DNA from: an uncultured Eubacteriales bacterium
GTDB taxonomy: Bacteria; Bacillota; Clostridia; TANB77; CAG-508
Assembly (NCBI GenBank): GCA_949288175.1
Contig: CASEIV010000002.1
Span: forward strand, 186,001-250,000
Length of the DNA stretch: 64,000 nucleotides
Direction of reading: 5' to 3'
Notes under the pieces: model-generated
Databases searched by the model: none
Told to the model about the DNA's origin: nothing
The model's input: only the letters and a program-made list of their open reading frames with translations
Shown here: one piece after another, positions 37,543-46,559 of the stretch
Layout: each line of letters opens with the position of its first letter
Position numbering within the stretch: the stretch's first letter is position 1
Position numbers and translations under genes: made by a program

Positions 37543-38163
37543 TTAATGATTTAACTCTTCTCCTAGATATTGACAAACATGTACAGTAATAGGAATTTGA
37601 TATTCTGCTCCCCATGTTGTTCCTAACGCAATATCTTCTTCATGACTATTTTCGTTTTCCATCCATTCTACTTCTACTGTAATTTCATTTGTCGTTCCTG
37701 CTTGTATGTTTTCTAAAGGTATAACTCCTGTATATGTATTTTTATCTGTTTTTACTAATTCATTTCCATTTAATGTTTCTTTTACAGATTTTATTTGTAT
37801 ATTGGGATTTGTAAGTTTTTCTTCATCTAAATAGATATCATATCTTGTTGAAACATTTGTATTTTTAGGATCAATATTAATTTTAAATGTACCAGTTAAA
37901 CCAGGTGCTATATTCCCTGGTTTGACATGTTCATTTTCTTCAACAGTAACATTGTTTATATCAAATTGAATATCTGTTCCTTTGGTTATATCTGTTCCAT
38001 TAACAATAATATTCCATGTTCCATTTTTGAGTTGAACATTTGCTCCTAGTTCACTATGAAAAAGTGCATATATTCTAACAACTCCATATATAATTAGTAA
38101 AATGATACATAAACACAAAAAAATCAATAGTTTTTTTGTGTTTTTTTTACCCAAATTAGTCAT
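37543..38163 (-). CDS. TasA-like exported subunit
   Basis: 206 residues. Signal helix at about 11-29 (LLIFLCLCIILLIIYGVVR), the junction IYALFHSELGANVQLKNGTW and then WNIIVNGTDI, the WN(I/V) strand shared with the 29153 and 30011 products. KPGNIAPGLTGTFKINIDPKNT is the typical 'i.PG..g.f.i.i.n..' TasA-type segment. ATG 38163 lies inside the last codons of the pseudo-peptidase gene (8-base overlap), so the two are coupled. 17 bases upstream of the sipW gene. Confidence 0.82.
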   Translation of the reverse strand: MTNLGKKNTKKLLIFLCLCIILLIIYGVVRIYALFHSELGANVQLKNGTWNIIVNGTDITKGTDIQFDINNVTVEENEHVKPGNIAPGLTGTFKINIDPKNTNVSTRYDIYLDEEKLTNPNIQIKSVKETLNGNELVKTDKNTYTGVIPLENIQAGTTNEITVEVEWMENENSHEEDIALGTTWGAEYQIPITVHVCQYLGEELNH

Positions 38164-38728
38164 TTGTTTCTTTTTCCTTAGTTTCTTTTTTATCTTCTTT
38201 TGCTTCTTCTTTAATTTCTTTTTTAGCTTGTTTTATTCCAGTAGCAACCACCATAATTTGATTAACAAATGCGATTAATGCTGGTAATACAATTAAGAAT
38301 AGAAATCCCCATCTTGATTCTATAATCCCTAAGACTGTTCCTACATTTGGCATTACTGTTGCTGTTGATGTAGGTCCTATGACATATTCATCTGAAATTT
38401 CATATTCTCCATCATCTATTAAATATTTTACATCAAATTCATTGGAATCATCTATATCATTGACTGTTCCTAATCTTATAATGACTTGTTCATTATATAC
38501 ATCATAATAAAGAAATTTATCTCCTATTTCTAATCCATCAGCTTTGTCTATAATGGCTAAATCTCCTTTATTAAAATCTGGATTTAATTTATTGTCTGGT
38601 ACAATTACAAATGATGTTGTACCAAATTCTGATACTTTATAGTCATTATATGACAATAAACAAACTGTTACAAATATTGCGATTACTAAATAAATCATAA
38701 AAATAATATTAAAAAATACTCTCTTCAT
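38156..38728 (-). CDS. Signal-peptidase-like membrane protein without catalytic residues
   Basis: 190 residues from ATG 38728 (GGGGGAG 3 bases before; an in-frame TTG further up is less likely). The layout is that of SipW: a membrane helix at about 4-24, FGTTSFVIVPDNKLNPDFNKGD where active enzymes have a GSM or DSM nucleophile, then QVIIRLG where they have THR. Both catalytic positions are lost. A second helix lies at about 145-165 and the tail is all Lys/Glu (KEEAKEDKKETKEKE). It is the first gene of the operon 38156-34352 and overlaps the next subunit gene. Second dead paralog in the island, so the loss is probably functional rather than decay. Confidence 0.7.
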   Translation of the reverse strand: MKRVFFNIIFMIYLVIAIFVTVCLLSYNDYKVSEFGTTSFVIVPDNKLNPDFNKGDLAIIDKADGLEIGDKFLYYDVYNEQVIIRLGTVNDIDDSNEFDVKYLIDDGEYEISDEYVIGPTSTATVMPNVGTVLGIIESRWGFLFLIVLPALIAFVNQIMVVATGIKQAKKEIKEEAKEDKKETKEKETND

Positions 38729-38888
38729 TTTCTCCCCCTTGTATAACAAAAAAATTCTAGTGCCAATATATCATACTAGATTTTTTTTTTCAACGTTTTT
38801 TTATTAGTTTCGATATTTTTTTTATATTTTCATTTACAATTTATGATACGAATGATATAATAAAATAAATTTACTGTGGAGGATACAA

Positions 38889-39800
38889 ATGATAAACTTT
38901 TCAGATAAAGAAAACATGAAAAAATTAATTGAATTAGAAAAAATTTCGTTAACATCTACATTAGAAATTCAAAAAAATTTAAATAAACAAATTTTAATGT
39001 TTATTAAAAATTTTATGTCAGATGTTACTTTTTCATATGATATTAATCCTAATGATAGAGCTTTTTATTATTTAAATGAATCAACAAATGCTTTAACAAA
39101 ATCTAATTCCAATATTACAATTTTAAAAAATTTATTAAGTTCTCTAGATAAAATATATAATAATATAGAAAATTCAGAAGATCAAATAAATACATATAAT
39201 CAAACTTTTCAAGATAATATAAATTCCATATATGAAAGTACAGAAATTATAGAAAACTTTGTTCATAGAATCACAACCATAGATTTATCAGACTTAGCAA
39301 AAAATTTAACTACTCCTTCTGAAGAAAAACAGTCTAATATTATTGATAATGATATATTATCTAACTTTTATCTTGAAAAAAGTCTTATTATTTCAGAATT
39401 TCAACAAAAGGTATTCCTTCCTTTTACGATAAATGAAATTAAGGAATTATTATTAAGTAATAGCTCTGAATATAAGACAATTCAAAGTGTTATTGATCAT
39501 CTTTATACGAGACCGCTTGCTGATTATAAATTTCCAGCTATCGCAAGATTTAAAGAAGCCTATAAACTTGTTACAGAAAAAGAAAAAGGTTCTAAATTAA
39601 AAGCAATAGGTCTTGGTATTGAGTTATTTTTTAATTATAATTTACACCCTGCTATTATTACAGCCTGTAAATCTTTAAATGAATTAGATATTTATTTAGC
39701 TTGTTTGGAAGATAATACATTAGATGATTTTCAATTTTTTGATGTTAAATATGAAATTCCTCCTGCTATCGTAAATCCTTCTAAAAATACGGTAAGTTAA
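38889..39800 (+). CDS. Unknown cytoplasmic helical protein
   Basis: 303 residues, no signal peptide or membrane helix. Long helices (IELEKISLTSTLEIQKNLNK, LKNLLSSLDKIYNNIENSED) in the first half and a more compact second half (PAIARFKEAYKLVTEKEKGS, FFNYNLHPAIITACKSLNEL). No family recognised. It is divergent from the fibre operon starting at 38728, and GGAGG lies directly before the ATG. A regulator or cytoplasmic partner is possible, but nothing in the sequence shows it. Confidence 0.55.
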   Translation: MINFSDKENMKKLIELEKISLTSTLEIQKNLNKQILMFIKNFMSDVTFSYDINPNDRAFYYLNESTNALTKSNSNITILKNLLSSLDKIYNNIENSEDQINTYNQTFQDNINSIYESTEIIENFVHRITTIDLSDLAKNLTTPSEEKQSNIIDNDILSNFYLEKSLIISEFQQKVFLPFTINEIKELLLSNSSEYKTIQSVIDHLYTRPLADYKFPAIARFKEAYKLVTEKEKGSKLKAIGLGIELFFNYNLHPAIITACKSLNELDIYLACLEDNTLDDFQFFDVKYEIPPAIVNPSKNTVS

Positions 39801-39815
39801 AAAATACACAAAATT

Positions 39816-39867
39816 TAATAAAAAGTAGTAATCTCTGTATAAAATATAGGATTACTACTTTTTATTA
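39816..39867. terminator. Strong bidirectional terminator
   Basis: A perfect 18-bp stem, TAATAAAAAGTAGTAATC at 39816-39833 with its complement at 39850-39867. The loop is 16 bases. It separates the convergent genes 38889 and 39954. Confidence 0.88.
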
Positions 39868-39953
39868 ATTAGAATTTTTTCATTCTTTATTATTTATCCA
39901 TTATTAAAATTCAACTTTTGCATCCTATCTTATTATTAAGTAGAATATAAGAA

Positions 39954-41111
39954 TTATCGTTCATGATCAATCATATTTTTTTTAGTATTAATAGAAGATA
40001 AAATTTCGTTTAAAAATGCATTATTATTACATTCAATGGTGTCAGGTAATTTTATAATTAGATCTTCTCCAATTGCCTTACTACCATCTATCACATACCC
40101 ATCATATATTGGAAAATTAATATCCATGTTTGGAATATGATGTTGCAATCGATAAAAAAGAAGTATCAATTTTTCTGTCAAATTATGTTGTATTTCATCA
40201 GCATCTAATTCTAACGTTCCTAGTTTTTCCATGTATCTGTCTGGTAAAAAAGTAACAACTCTTATGTTATCTATATTATTTTTTCTTAATATTGCAAAAA
40301 AAATTGTCATTGCTGTAATAAAACTAGGAGTCGTTCCTAGTATCGTATCTTTGGTTTCGTAATCTGTATCATTTTTTACTCCACTATTTACTCTATTTAA
40401 TTTTCTTTTAATTTTTTTGTTAAAATTATTTTCATCATTTCTTTTCTTATTCTGTATTGAATAAATATAACATGTATTTTCGCTAATTCCATAGTTTATT
40501 ATGGGTAAATTATATTCTGAATCTGCACTTTTAATAGAAATATGAAATGAATAAGGTGTTTCATATCCATAATTGTCTTTTTCATTATTAACTACGATAA
40601 TAGAATTTTCTAAGTTTGGAATATTAGCAGAAATGATTGTATTCTGATATTGACTTAAAGTTTTATCATTAAAAAAATTTAAATATCTTTCTAGATATTG
40701 TATCGGATTCGCATAATCTTCATAACGCGCATTACTTAATATCGTTATAAGTATATGTTTAATTACACTTTTTTCTCCAAATTCCCCAAAAAATCTACTT
40801 AAATTGTTAAATTCTATATATTTTGAGATAAGTCTATGTAAATGGTCAAAGAAAATTTCAGGTTCGTCAACTATTAGACTTGGGACGTAATAAGCTGTCC
40901 CATTAGAAAATTCTGCATCATATTCCTCATCAACTGCTTCCTCATCTCCAAAATATTCTTTCTCATCATATCCTTTAAGATAAAAGTTCCCATTCTCAAA
41001 ATAGTCAAACTTAACATAATCAAATCCATTATTACTAATATTTAAAGTCATGCCAGTATTAGCATCTTTAACTAATTTATAAAATATATTTTTTATCTCA
41101 TTTATTGTCAT
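39954..41111 (-). CDS. Unknown soluble protein with acidic and Asn-rich regions
   Basis: 385 residues, no signal peptide. The first third is acidic (YDEKEYFGDEEAVDEEYDAE), the middle is strand-rich (NYGYETPYSFHISIKSADSE), and a Lys/Asn-rich linker precedes a helical section with TPSFITAMTIFFAILRKN and VVTFLPDRYMEKLGTLELD. I do not recognise it. Excellent ribosome site (GGGGGG). Monocistronic between the strong terminator and the PBP gene terminator. It looks like an accessory protein, possibly part of the adjacent island. Confidence 0.5.
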   Translation of the reverse strand: MTINEIKNIFYKLVKDANTGMTLNISNNGFDYVKFDYFENGNFYLKGYDEKEYFGDEEAVDEEYDAEFSNGTAYYVPSLIVDEPEIFFDHLHRLISKYIEFNNLSRFFGEFGEKSVIKHILITILSNARYEDYANPIQYLERYLNFFNDKTLSQYQNTIISANIPNLENSIIVVNNEKDNYGYETPYSFHISIKSADSEYNLPIINYGISENTCYIYSIQNKKRNDENNFNKKIKRKLNRVNSGVKNDTDYETKDTILGTTPSFITAMTIFFAILRKNNIDNIRVVTFLPDRYMEKLGTLELDADEIQHNLTEKLILLFYRLQHHIPNMDINFPIYDGYVIDGSKAIGEDLIIKLPDTIECNNNAFLNEILSSINTKKNMIDHER

Positions 41112-41165
41112 TACATTTCCCCCCTATCATTCTTTATTATAACATAAACAACATAATTTTCAAAA

Positions 41166-41196
41166 GAAGAGAGATACATTACAGTTCTCTCTCTTC
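41166..41196 (-). terminator. Terminator of the PBP1A gene
   Basis: GAAGAGAGA at 41166-41174 pairs with TCTCTCTTC at 41188-41196; on the - strand the stem is followed by TTTTG. It lies 5 bases after the stop codon. Confidence 0.75.
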
Positions 41197-41200
41197 AATA

Positions 41201-43795
41201 TTATTCAATTTCCTCACGATTTTCTACTACAGAAGTATTCGAATCAGGTGTACTCGTATTTGTACTTGGTGTTGTATTTGAAGTATTTGTTGAGGTATTT
41301 GTACCTCCTGTATTATTTGCTGTATTACTTGTAGTAGAATTTGTCGTATTGGTATTTGTTGAAGTTGTATTATCTCTATTGGTATTTGTCGTATTGGTTC
41401 TATTATTATCAGTCGTGGTATTTGTTCTATTATTATCTGTTGTTGTATTTGTCGTCGTGTTTGTTGATGTATCTGCTTCTGGAATTTCATTCTCCAAGCT
41501 TGGGTCTAATGTTAGGTCTTCATTAAATACATTTTGATTTGTTTGCTCGCTTTGATTATTTTGGTTATTATTTGTTGTCATTCTGCTTCCAGAATGTTCT
41601 GTACAGTTATCTGGTTTTGTTCCCCATAAGAAATATTCTTCATAGGTATTTGTACAACCACTATTTGCAATACATCCAGAATCTGCACATATGGTTTCTG
41701 TTTGTATCCAACTAGGTTTCTCAAATGTCGCATTATCTAATCCAGAATGGATGTTTCTCATAACATTTGCCCAAATAATTCCTGCCGGGTTTTGTCTATT
41801 AAAGTAAATGGTTTCATTTTGGTCATATCCAAACCAGGTTGCTGCTGTATAGTATGGAGTGAATCCACATAACCATCTGTCGTAGTTTTCATCTGTTGTT
41901 CCTGTTTTGGCTGCTACATCCATTCCTGAAATAGAACAATAAGTAGCTGTTCCATTTGCTCCTTTTACAGGTTGTGTTAATATCTCTTTTAAAATATATG
42001 CTACTTGTTCTGAAAATACACGATGTGATTCAGGATTTGCTTTTGCAATCGTTTTTCCTGATTGATTGGTTATTTCCGTATAAAAAGTAGGTTCTATATA
42101 TACACCATCATTTGCAATAGTTGCATATCCTGCTGCCATTTCTAAAGGTGTAATTCCTTTATCTAGTCCTCCTAAAGCTAATGATAAACTTTCATCTTTT
42201 TCTGTTAAAGTTGTCATCCCCATATCTTTTAAATAAGATATAGAAGTTTTTACTCCTACTTGTTTTATCATTTCTACAAATGGTATGTTTTGAGAAGATT
42301 CTACTGCTCTTCTAACTGTTATTTCTCCTAAATATTCATCATAGTTAACAGGACTGTAGTCACCCTCAAAAGTTGTTTCTACATCTGCATAGATTGTTGC
42401 TGCTGTAAATTTTTTCTTATCAATTCCAGGTGCTAATACGGCTAATGGTTTGATAGAAGAACCTGTTTGTCTAGTGCTTTGTGTTGCTCTATTTAATCCT
42501 CTTGCTGTATCTTTTTCTCCTAAACCTCCTACACAGGCTACTACTTGACCTGTTTTGTGGTCTATAATGACCATTGCTGCTTGTGCTGGGTCTCCACCTT
42601 CTCTTGAAGCAATATGATATTGACGTTTGTTAAATTCTGACTCTGTTTCATCTTGAACACTTGAATTTTGTGTACTATTAATGGTTAATCCGCCTAAATA
42701 CAAATAGTTTGTAGCAAAATCTTCTGTTATATTTTTCTTATCTGCTATATCTTGAGTTATTTCAGTAATCAAAGCATCTGTATGATAAGAATAGATTCCA
42801 TCATTTGCTTCTACTTCCCCTTGATTAAAATTCAAACCATTCTTTACTTCTGACACAGCTATATTATATTCTTCTTCTGTAATATATTCTAACTCTAACA
42901 TCTTATCTAATACAGTTATCGTTCTGTTTGTGATTTTCTCTGTATTATCTGTTTCATCATCAAATGGATTATATGAATTTGGTGAATGATTAATTCCTGC
43001 TAAAAAGGCACATTCCGCAAGTGTCAGATTTTGGACATCTTTACTAAAATAATATTGACTACCAGCACCCACACCATATATATTGGGTCCAACATAAATA
43101 ATATTTAAATACATATCTAATATTTCTTCTTTTGAGAAATAACATTCTAATAAATATGCTTTCCACCATTCTTTTACTTTTCTAGAAATAGAACTACTGT
43201 TATCTCCTGTTAAATTTTTTACCAATTGTTGTGTAATGGTACTTCCTCCAAATGAAGAATTTCCTAGGTGTATCACATAATTAATAATGGCTGAACCTGT
43301 TCTTCTAATATCTACACCATGATGTTTATAATATCTTTCATCTTCGATAGATACATAAGCATCTTTTAAATTTTCAGGCATATCTTTATTTTCAACTTTT
43401 ATTTTCTTTCTTTCACTACCTAGTTCTGCAATCACATTACCATCAGAATCTACGACAACAGAATTTTCATTTGCAAACATATCTGTTGTTATTTGTTTCC
43501 AATGATAAGCAGAAATCCCTAAAATAATAGCTAAGATAACAACAACAATGATAATAACTGTAATGATAATCTTTTTAATTTTCTTTTTTCTAATGGCTTT
43601 TTTATAGTCAAGATTATTTTCTTCATTTGGGTTATTTCGTTTTTTACTATGCTTACTTTTTTTGTTTTTGCTAAATTTATTTTTAGATTTTCTTCTATTT
43701 TCTTCTTCCATAAATTTTTCTCGTTCTTCTTTTTCTTTTTGCATTTTTCTCATAGCTCTAGGAAGTTCTTCTTGTTTCTTTTTATGATTAAACAT
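41201..43795 (-). CDS. Class A penicillin-binding protein (PBP1A type)
   Basis: 864 residues from ATG 43795 (AAAGGA about 10 bases upstream); an ATG 33 bases earlier has no site. A bifunctional cell-wall enzyme: a very basic cytoplasmic head (KNKFSKNKKSKHSKKRNN), a membrane helix at about 75-97, the GT51 transglycosylase with the glutamate in SIEDERYYKHHGVD and GGSTITQQLVKN, then the transpeptidase with SxxK in TGSSIKPL, SxN in ESSQNIPF and KTGT in AAKTGTTDEN. The tail of about 120 residues is almost only Thr, Asn and Ser (TTTDNNRTNTTTDNNRTN), likely an unstructured wall-spanning stretch. Monocistronic. Confidence 0.95.
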   Translation of the reverse strand: MFNHKKKQEELPRAMRKMQKEKEEREKFMEEENRRKSKNKFSKNKKSKHSKKRNNPNEENNLDYKKAIRKKKIKKIIITVIIIVVVILAIILGISAYHWKQITTDMFANENSVVVDSDGNVIAELGSERKKIKVENKDMPENLKDAYVSIEDERYYKHHGVDIRRTGSAIINYVIHLGNSSFGGSTITQQLVKNLTGDNSSSISRKVKEWWKAYLLECYFSKEEILDMYLNIIYVGPNIYGVGAGSQYYFSKDVQNLTLAECAFLAGINHSPNSYNPFDDETDNTEKITNRTITVLDKMLELEYITEEEYNIAVSEVKNGLNFNQGEVEANDGIYSYHTDALITEITQDIADKKNITEDFATNYLYLGGLTINSTQNSSVQDETESEFNKRQYHIASREGGDPAQAAMVIIDHKTGQVVACVGGLGEKDTARGLNRATQSTRQTGSSIKPLAVLAPGIDKKKFTAATIYADVETTFEGDYSPVNYDEYLGEITVRRAVESSQNIPFVEMIKQVGVKTSISYLKDMGMTTLTEKDESLSLALGGLDKGITPLEMAAGYATIANDGVYIEPTFYTEITNQSGKTIAKANPESHRVFSEQVAYILKEILTQPVKGANGTATYCSISGMDVAAKTGTTDENYDRWLCGFTPYYTAATWFGYDQNETIYFNRQNPAGIIWANVMRNIHSGLDNATFEKPSWIQTETICADSGCIANSGCTNTYEEYFLWGTKPDNCTEHSGSRMTTNNNQNNQSEQTNQNVFNEDLTLDPSLENEIPEADTSTNTTTNTTTDNNRTNTTTDNNRTNTTNTNRDNTTSTNTNTTNSTTSNTANNTGGTNTSTNTSNTTPSTNTSTPDSNTSVVENREEIE

Positions 43796-43952
43796 ATATT
43801 CACTTTCCTTTATGATAAATTTCATCAATAGTATATCACAATATATATAAAAATCAAAATAAAAACTTTGCGCAAAACTTTTTTAATTTCTATTTCTTTT
43901 TTAAATGTATTGAGATATAATACGATATATACCAAAGGAGTGTGAAAATTAT

Positions 43953-44936
43953 ATGTTCAAAAGAGAAGAAAATCCTGACTTTATTAATTCTTTTTTAGAT
44001 TATAGTGCCACAATTTTAAATAAATCCCCAAATAGTATCAAAGAATATAATTATGATTTAGTCATGTTTTTTCGATTTATCAAAATCCACTTTCATATGA
44101 CAGATGAAACCGATTTTGCAAAAATTGAAATTAAAGATATCCCTATTCGTGTGGTTAAAAAAATCACTTTGGAAGATATTCATGCATTTATCAGTTACAT
44201 GGCAATAGAACTTAGAAGTAAGGCTGCCACAAGAGCTAGAAAAGTATCTACGATTAGAATCTTTTTTAAATATCTTTCTCAAAAAGCAAATTTAATAGAT
44301 ATCAATCCTGCTCAAAATTTGGAAACACCAAAAGCAGATAAAAGACTTCCTAAATATTTAAATTTAGAAGAAAGTAAGCGATTATTAAGTGTTACAGAAA
44401 ATGAAGATAATCGAAATTACCAAAGAGATTATGCAATTATTACATTATTTTTAAATTGTGGACTTCGTTTGTCTGAATTGGTTGGAATTGACATTAAAGA
44501 TATTGATTTTAGTGAAGCAAAACTAAATGTTATCGGTAAAGGAAATAAAGAAAGAACTATTTATTTGAACCAAGCATGTTTAAGAGCAATTAGCGAATAC
44601 TTACAAGTACGCCCTAAAGAAGGTGTTAAAGTGGATAAATTAAATTCTCATAAAGCTTTATTCTTAAGTGAACGCCGTGAAAGAATTAGCAAGAGGACTG
44701 TGCAATATATTGTTAATAAAGAATTACAGGCTGCTGGACTTGATACGAATAAATATTCTGTACATAAATTAAGACATACAGCTGCTACATTAATGTATCA
44801 ATATGGAAATGTCGATATTAGGGCTTTACAGGTACTTTTAGGACATGAGAGTATTTCTACTACTGAAATTTATACACATGTTGATAATTCACAAGTTAGA
44901 AATGCAGTGGAAAGTAATCCTTTGGCAAATTTATAA
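43953..44936 (+). CDS. Tyrosine recombinase, XerC/XerD type
   Basis: 327 residues. N-terminal SAM-like helical domain (FINSFLDYSATILNKSPNSI), then the catalytic domain with Arg in NCGLRLSELVGID, Lys in GKGNKERTIYLN, HKLRHTAAT, the LLGHESISTT box and the nucleophile Tyr in EIYTHVDN. Acts on dimer resolution at dif in chromosomal copies. No integrase-type neighbours or att-like repeats are near, so I treat it as a housekeeping Xer rather than a mobile-element integrase. AAAGGAGTG lies before the ATG. Inverted-repeat copy 5 follows the gene. Confidence 0.9.
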   Translation: MFKREENPDFINSFLDYSATILNKSPNSIKEYNYDLVMFFRFIKIHFHMTDETDFAKIEIKDIPIRVVKKITLEDIHAFISYMAIELRSKAATRARKVSTIRIFFKYLSQKANLIDINPAQNLETPKADKRLPKYLNLEESKRLLSVTENEDNRNYQRDYAIITLFLNCGLRLSELVGIDIKDIDFSEAKLNVIGKGNKERTIYLNQACLRAISEYLQVRPKEGVKVDKLNSHKALFLSERRERISKRTVQYIVNKELQAAGLDTNKYSVHKLRHTAATLMYQYGNVDIRALQVLLGHESISTTEIYTHVDNSQVRNAVESNPLANL

Positions 44937-44981
44937 AAGATTTCAAAAAAAGAAACACCAATATAAAACAATATAACTTTA

Positions 44982-45174
44982 AAGCACAGTATATAGTATC
45001 TTATTTTTTATGAAATTACGAATGTAAATGGAAGAATATTACAAATTCTTAAATTATCAAGTAGGAGAATCTCAAACTTGCTTTGAGAGGTGCCTGCTTG
45101 ATAGTTTTAGAATTTGTATATTCTGTAATGCAACCGAGTAATTCATAAAAAATAAGATACTATACACTGTGCTT
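44982..45174. repeat. Nested inverted-repeat element, copy 5
   Basis: Outer arms 44982-45018 and 45139-45174, about 36 bp with one bulge and one G-U. 5' box ACGAATGTAAATGGAAG at 45018-45034, 3' box CAACCGAGTAA at 45131-45141. Inner stem ACAAATTCTTAAATTATCAA with its complement, tip CTCAAA/TTTGAG. It lies between the convergent xer and nnrD genes and is the copy farthest from the fibre island. Confidence 0.82.
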
Positions 45175-45203
45175 TTGTTTTCTGAATTTCTAATTTTATA
45201 GTT

Positions 45204-46094
45204 TTATAAATTTCTAATTCTTTTAATCGCTTCTGGAAGCATTTCAATCGTATCAGAAGCTTTCATGCAAATATCGGTATATTTTTCCTGAGCCAATTCT
45301 CCTGCCATACCTGCTAAGTAACTGCCTGCTGCTACTATTTTTGCATTTGCTTCATGATAGCCTAACATACCTACTAAAACACCTGACAACACATCTCCAC
45401 TTCCAGCTGTTGCCATTCCTGGACAACCTCTTTTTACCAAATATGTAGTTGTGCCATCTGTAACAATGGTTGTACTTCCTTTTAATAATAAGATAACATG
45501 ATATTTTTTAGCAAAGTTTTTCGCAATTTCAATTGAATCTTTCTTTATTTCTTCAATTGGTATTTTTGACAATCTTTCAAATTCTTTTAAATGTGGTGTT
45601 AAAATTACTTTACATTTTGTTTTTTGTAAAATATCTAAATTCATTTGGGATAAAGTATTTAATCCATCTGCATCAATAACACAAGGAATTTCTTTTGTTT
45701 GCAATATATATTCTAAAATCTTTTCATTATCTTTACCTTTTCCCCATCCCATTCCAATTGCTACTGTTTTTAATTTATCTAGTGCTTTGTCTATTTCTTC
45801 TTTGTTAAATTTCATTTTTTGTTCATCATCATTTTCTATTGGAAAAATGGTTTGTTCTAGTAAATATGGAGCAATACTGGTTTCTATACTTTTGGGAACA
45901 ATAACTCTTATGACACCACATCCTGCTCGTAATGCAGTCGAACTCATATTAGCTAATTTAACAGCTCCTGTATATTCCATACATCCACCTATGATACCTA
46001 CATATCCATAAGTTCCTTTATGCGTATCTTTTTCTCTTTCTTTAAAAATTTCTTTTAAATCTGTATTGGTTAATTCTAAACAATTTGTATCCAT
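45204..46094 (-). CDS. nnrD: ADP-dependent (S)-NAD(P)H-hydrate dehydratase
   Basis: 296 residues, the YjeF C-terminal domain alone. It repairs hydrated NADH/NADPH at the cost of ADP. The hallmarks are HKGTYGYVGIIGG at the start, VIDADGLNTLS, ILTPHLKEFERL and the nucleotide-binding GMATAGSGDVLSGVLVGM. The epimerase domain (NnrE) that is fused in many bacteria is absent here and is not seen in the neighbourhood. AAGGA ribosome site. Single gene between the inverted-repeat copy and the DUF2085 unit. Confidence 0.92.
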   Translation of the reverse strand: MDTNCLELTNTDLKEIFKEREKDTHKGTYGYVGIIGGCMEYTGAVKLANMSSTALRAGCGVIRVIVPKSIETSIAPYLLEQTIFPIENDDEQKMKFNKEEIDKALDKLKTVAIGMGWGKGKDNEKILEYILQTKEIPCVIDADGLNTLSQMNLDILQKTKCKVILTPHLKEFERLSKIPIEEIKKDSIEIAKNFAKKYHVILLLKGSTTIVTDGTTTYLVKRGCPGMATAGSGDVLSGVLVGMLGYHEANAKIVAAGSYLAGMAGELAQEKYTDICMKASDTIEMLPEAIKRIRNL

Positions 46095-46184
46095 AATTTC
46101 CTTCTTTTCTATATCAATATTTCAAATAAAATAGCCAAAGCAATTTTTCTATATATAATTTTCCTATATAACAAGGTTAGACTT

Positions 46185-46559
46185 CTATAATAGGAAAGAA
46201 ATAAATTTTCCTATCACGAAAATCACTTCAATGAAAATGGCAACCTGTGCAATTCCTGCTAAAGTTCCGGTTATAAATCTTCTAATATTTGTTGATTCTC
46301 GGATTTTCTTATATTGGATATACCAATCCAAAAACATGATTAATAAAAATAGACAGGATATATAAATTGGGATTCGAAACTGAAAAATATATATCAAAAT
46401 TCCTAACAACTGTCCAACTAATATCCCCGTACATCTACTACAAATTGGAAATTGCCACCCTTTTATTTTAAAACTTCTGTCTTCTCTTTGATGACAACCA
46501 CATCGATTTCCTAATCTCATGAAAAATGCCCAAGTTTTTATCTTTGTACTTTTTTTCAT
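46185..46559 (-). CDS. DUF2085 membrane protein
   Basis: 124 residues from ATG 46559, whose A is shared with the TAA of the upstream gene (TAATG coupling). The pattern GCHQREDRSFKIKGWQFPIC followed by SRCTGILVGQ is the DUF2085 signature (CHQ...RS....PlCaRCTGiy.G). Three membrane helices at about 49-61, 66-79 and 100-120. Metal or quinone binding through the Cys pairs has been suggested for the family but is not settled. A hairpin (ATAGGAAA/TTTTCCTAT) straddles the 3' end. Confidence 0.8.
   Translation of the reverse strand: MKKSTKIKTWAFFMRLGNRCGCHQREDRSFKIKGWQFPICSRCTGILVGQLLGILIYIFQFRIPIYISCLFLLIMFLDWYIQYKKIRESTNIRRFITGTLAGIAQVAIFIEVIFVIGKFISFLL

Noticed and set aside
43953..44936. Xer protein as prophage or transposon integrase
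   Set aside because: Neighbours are housekeeping genes, and there are no att-like direct repeats or phage genes.
16338..45174. Reading the nested repeats as retron, HEARO/IscB or IS200/IS605-type elements
   Set aside because: No reverse transcriptase, IscB/TnpB or transposase is near, and the outer arms differ between copies, unlike mobile-element ends.
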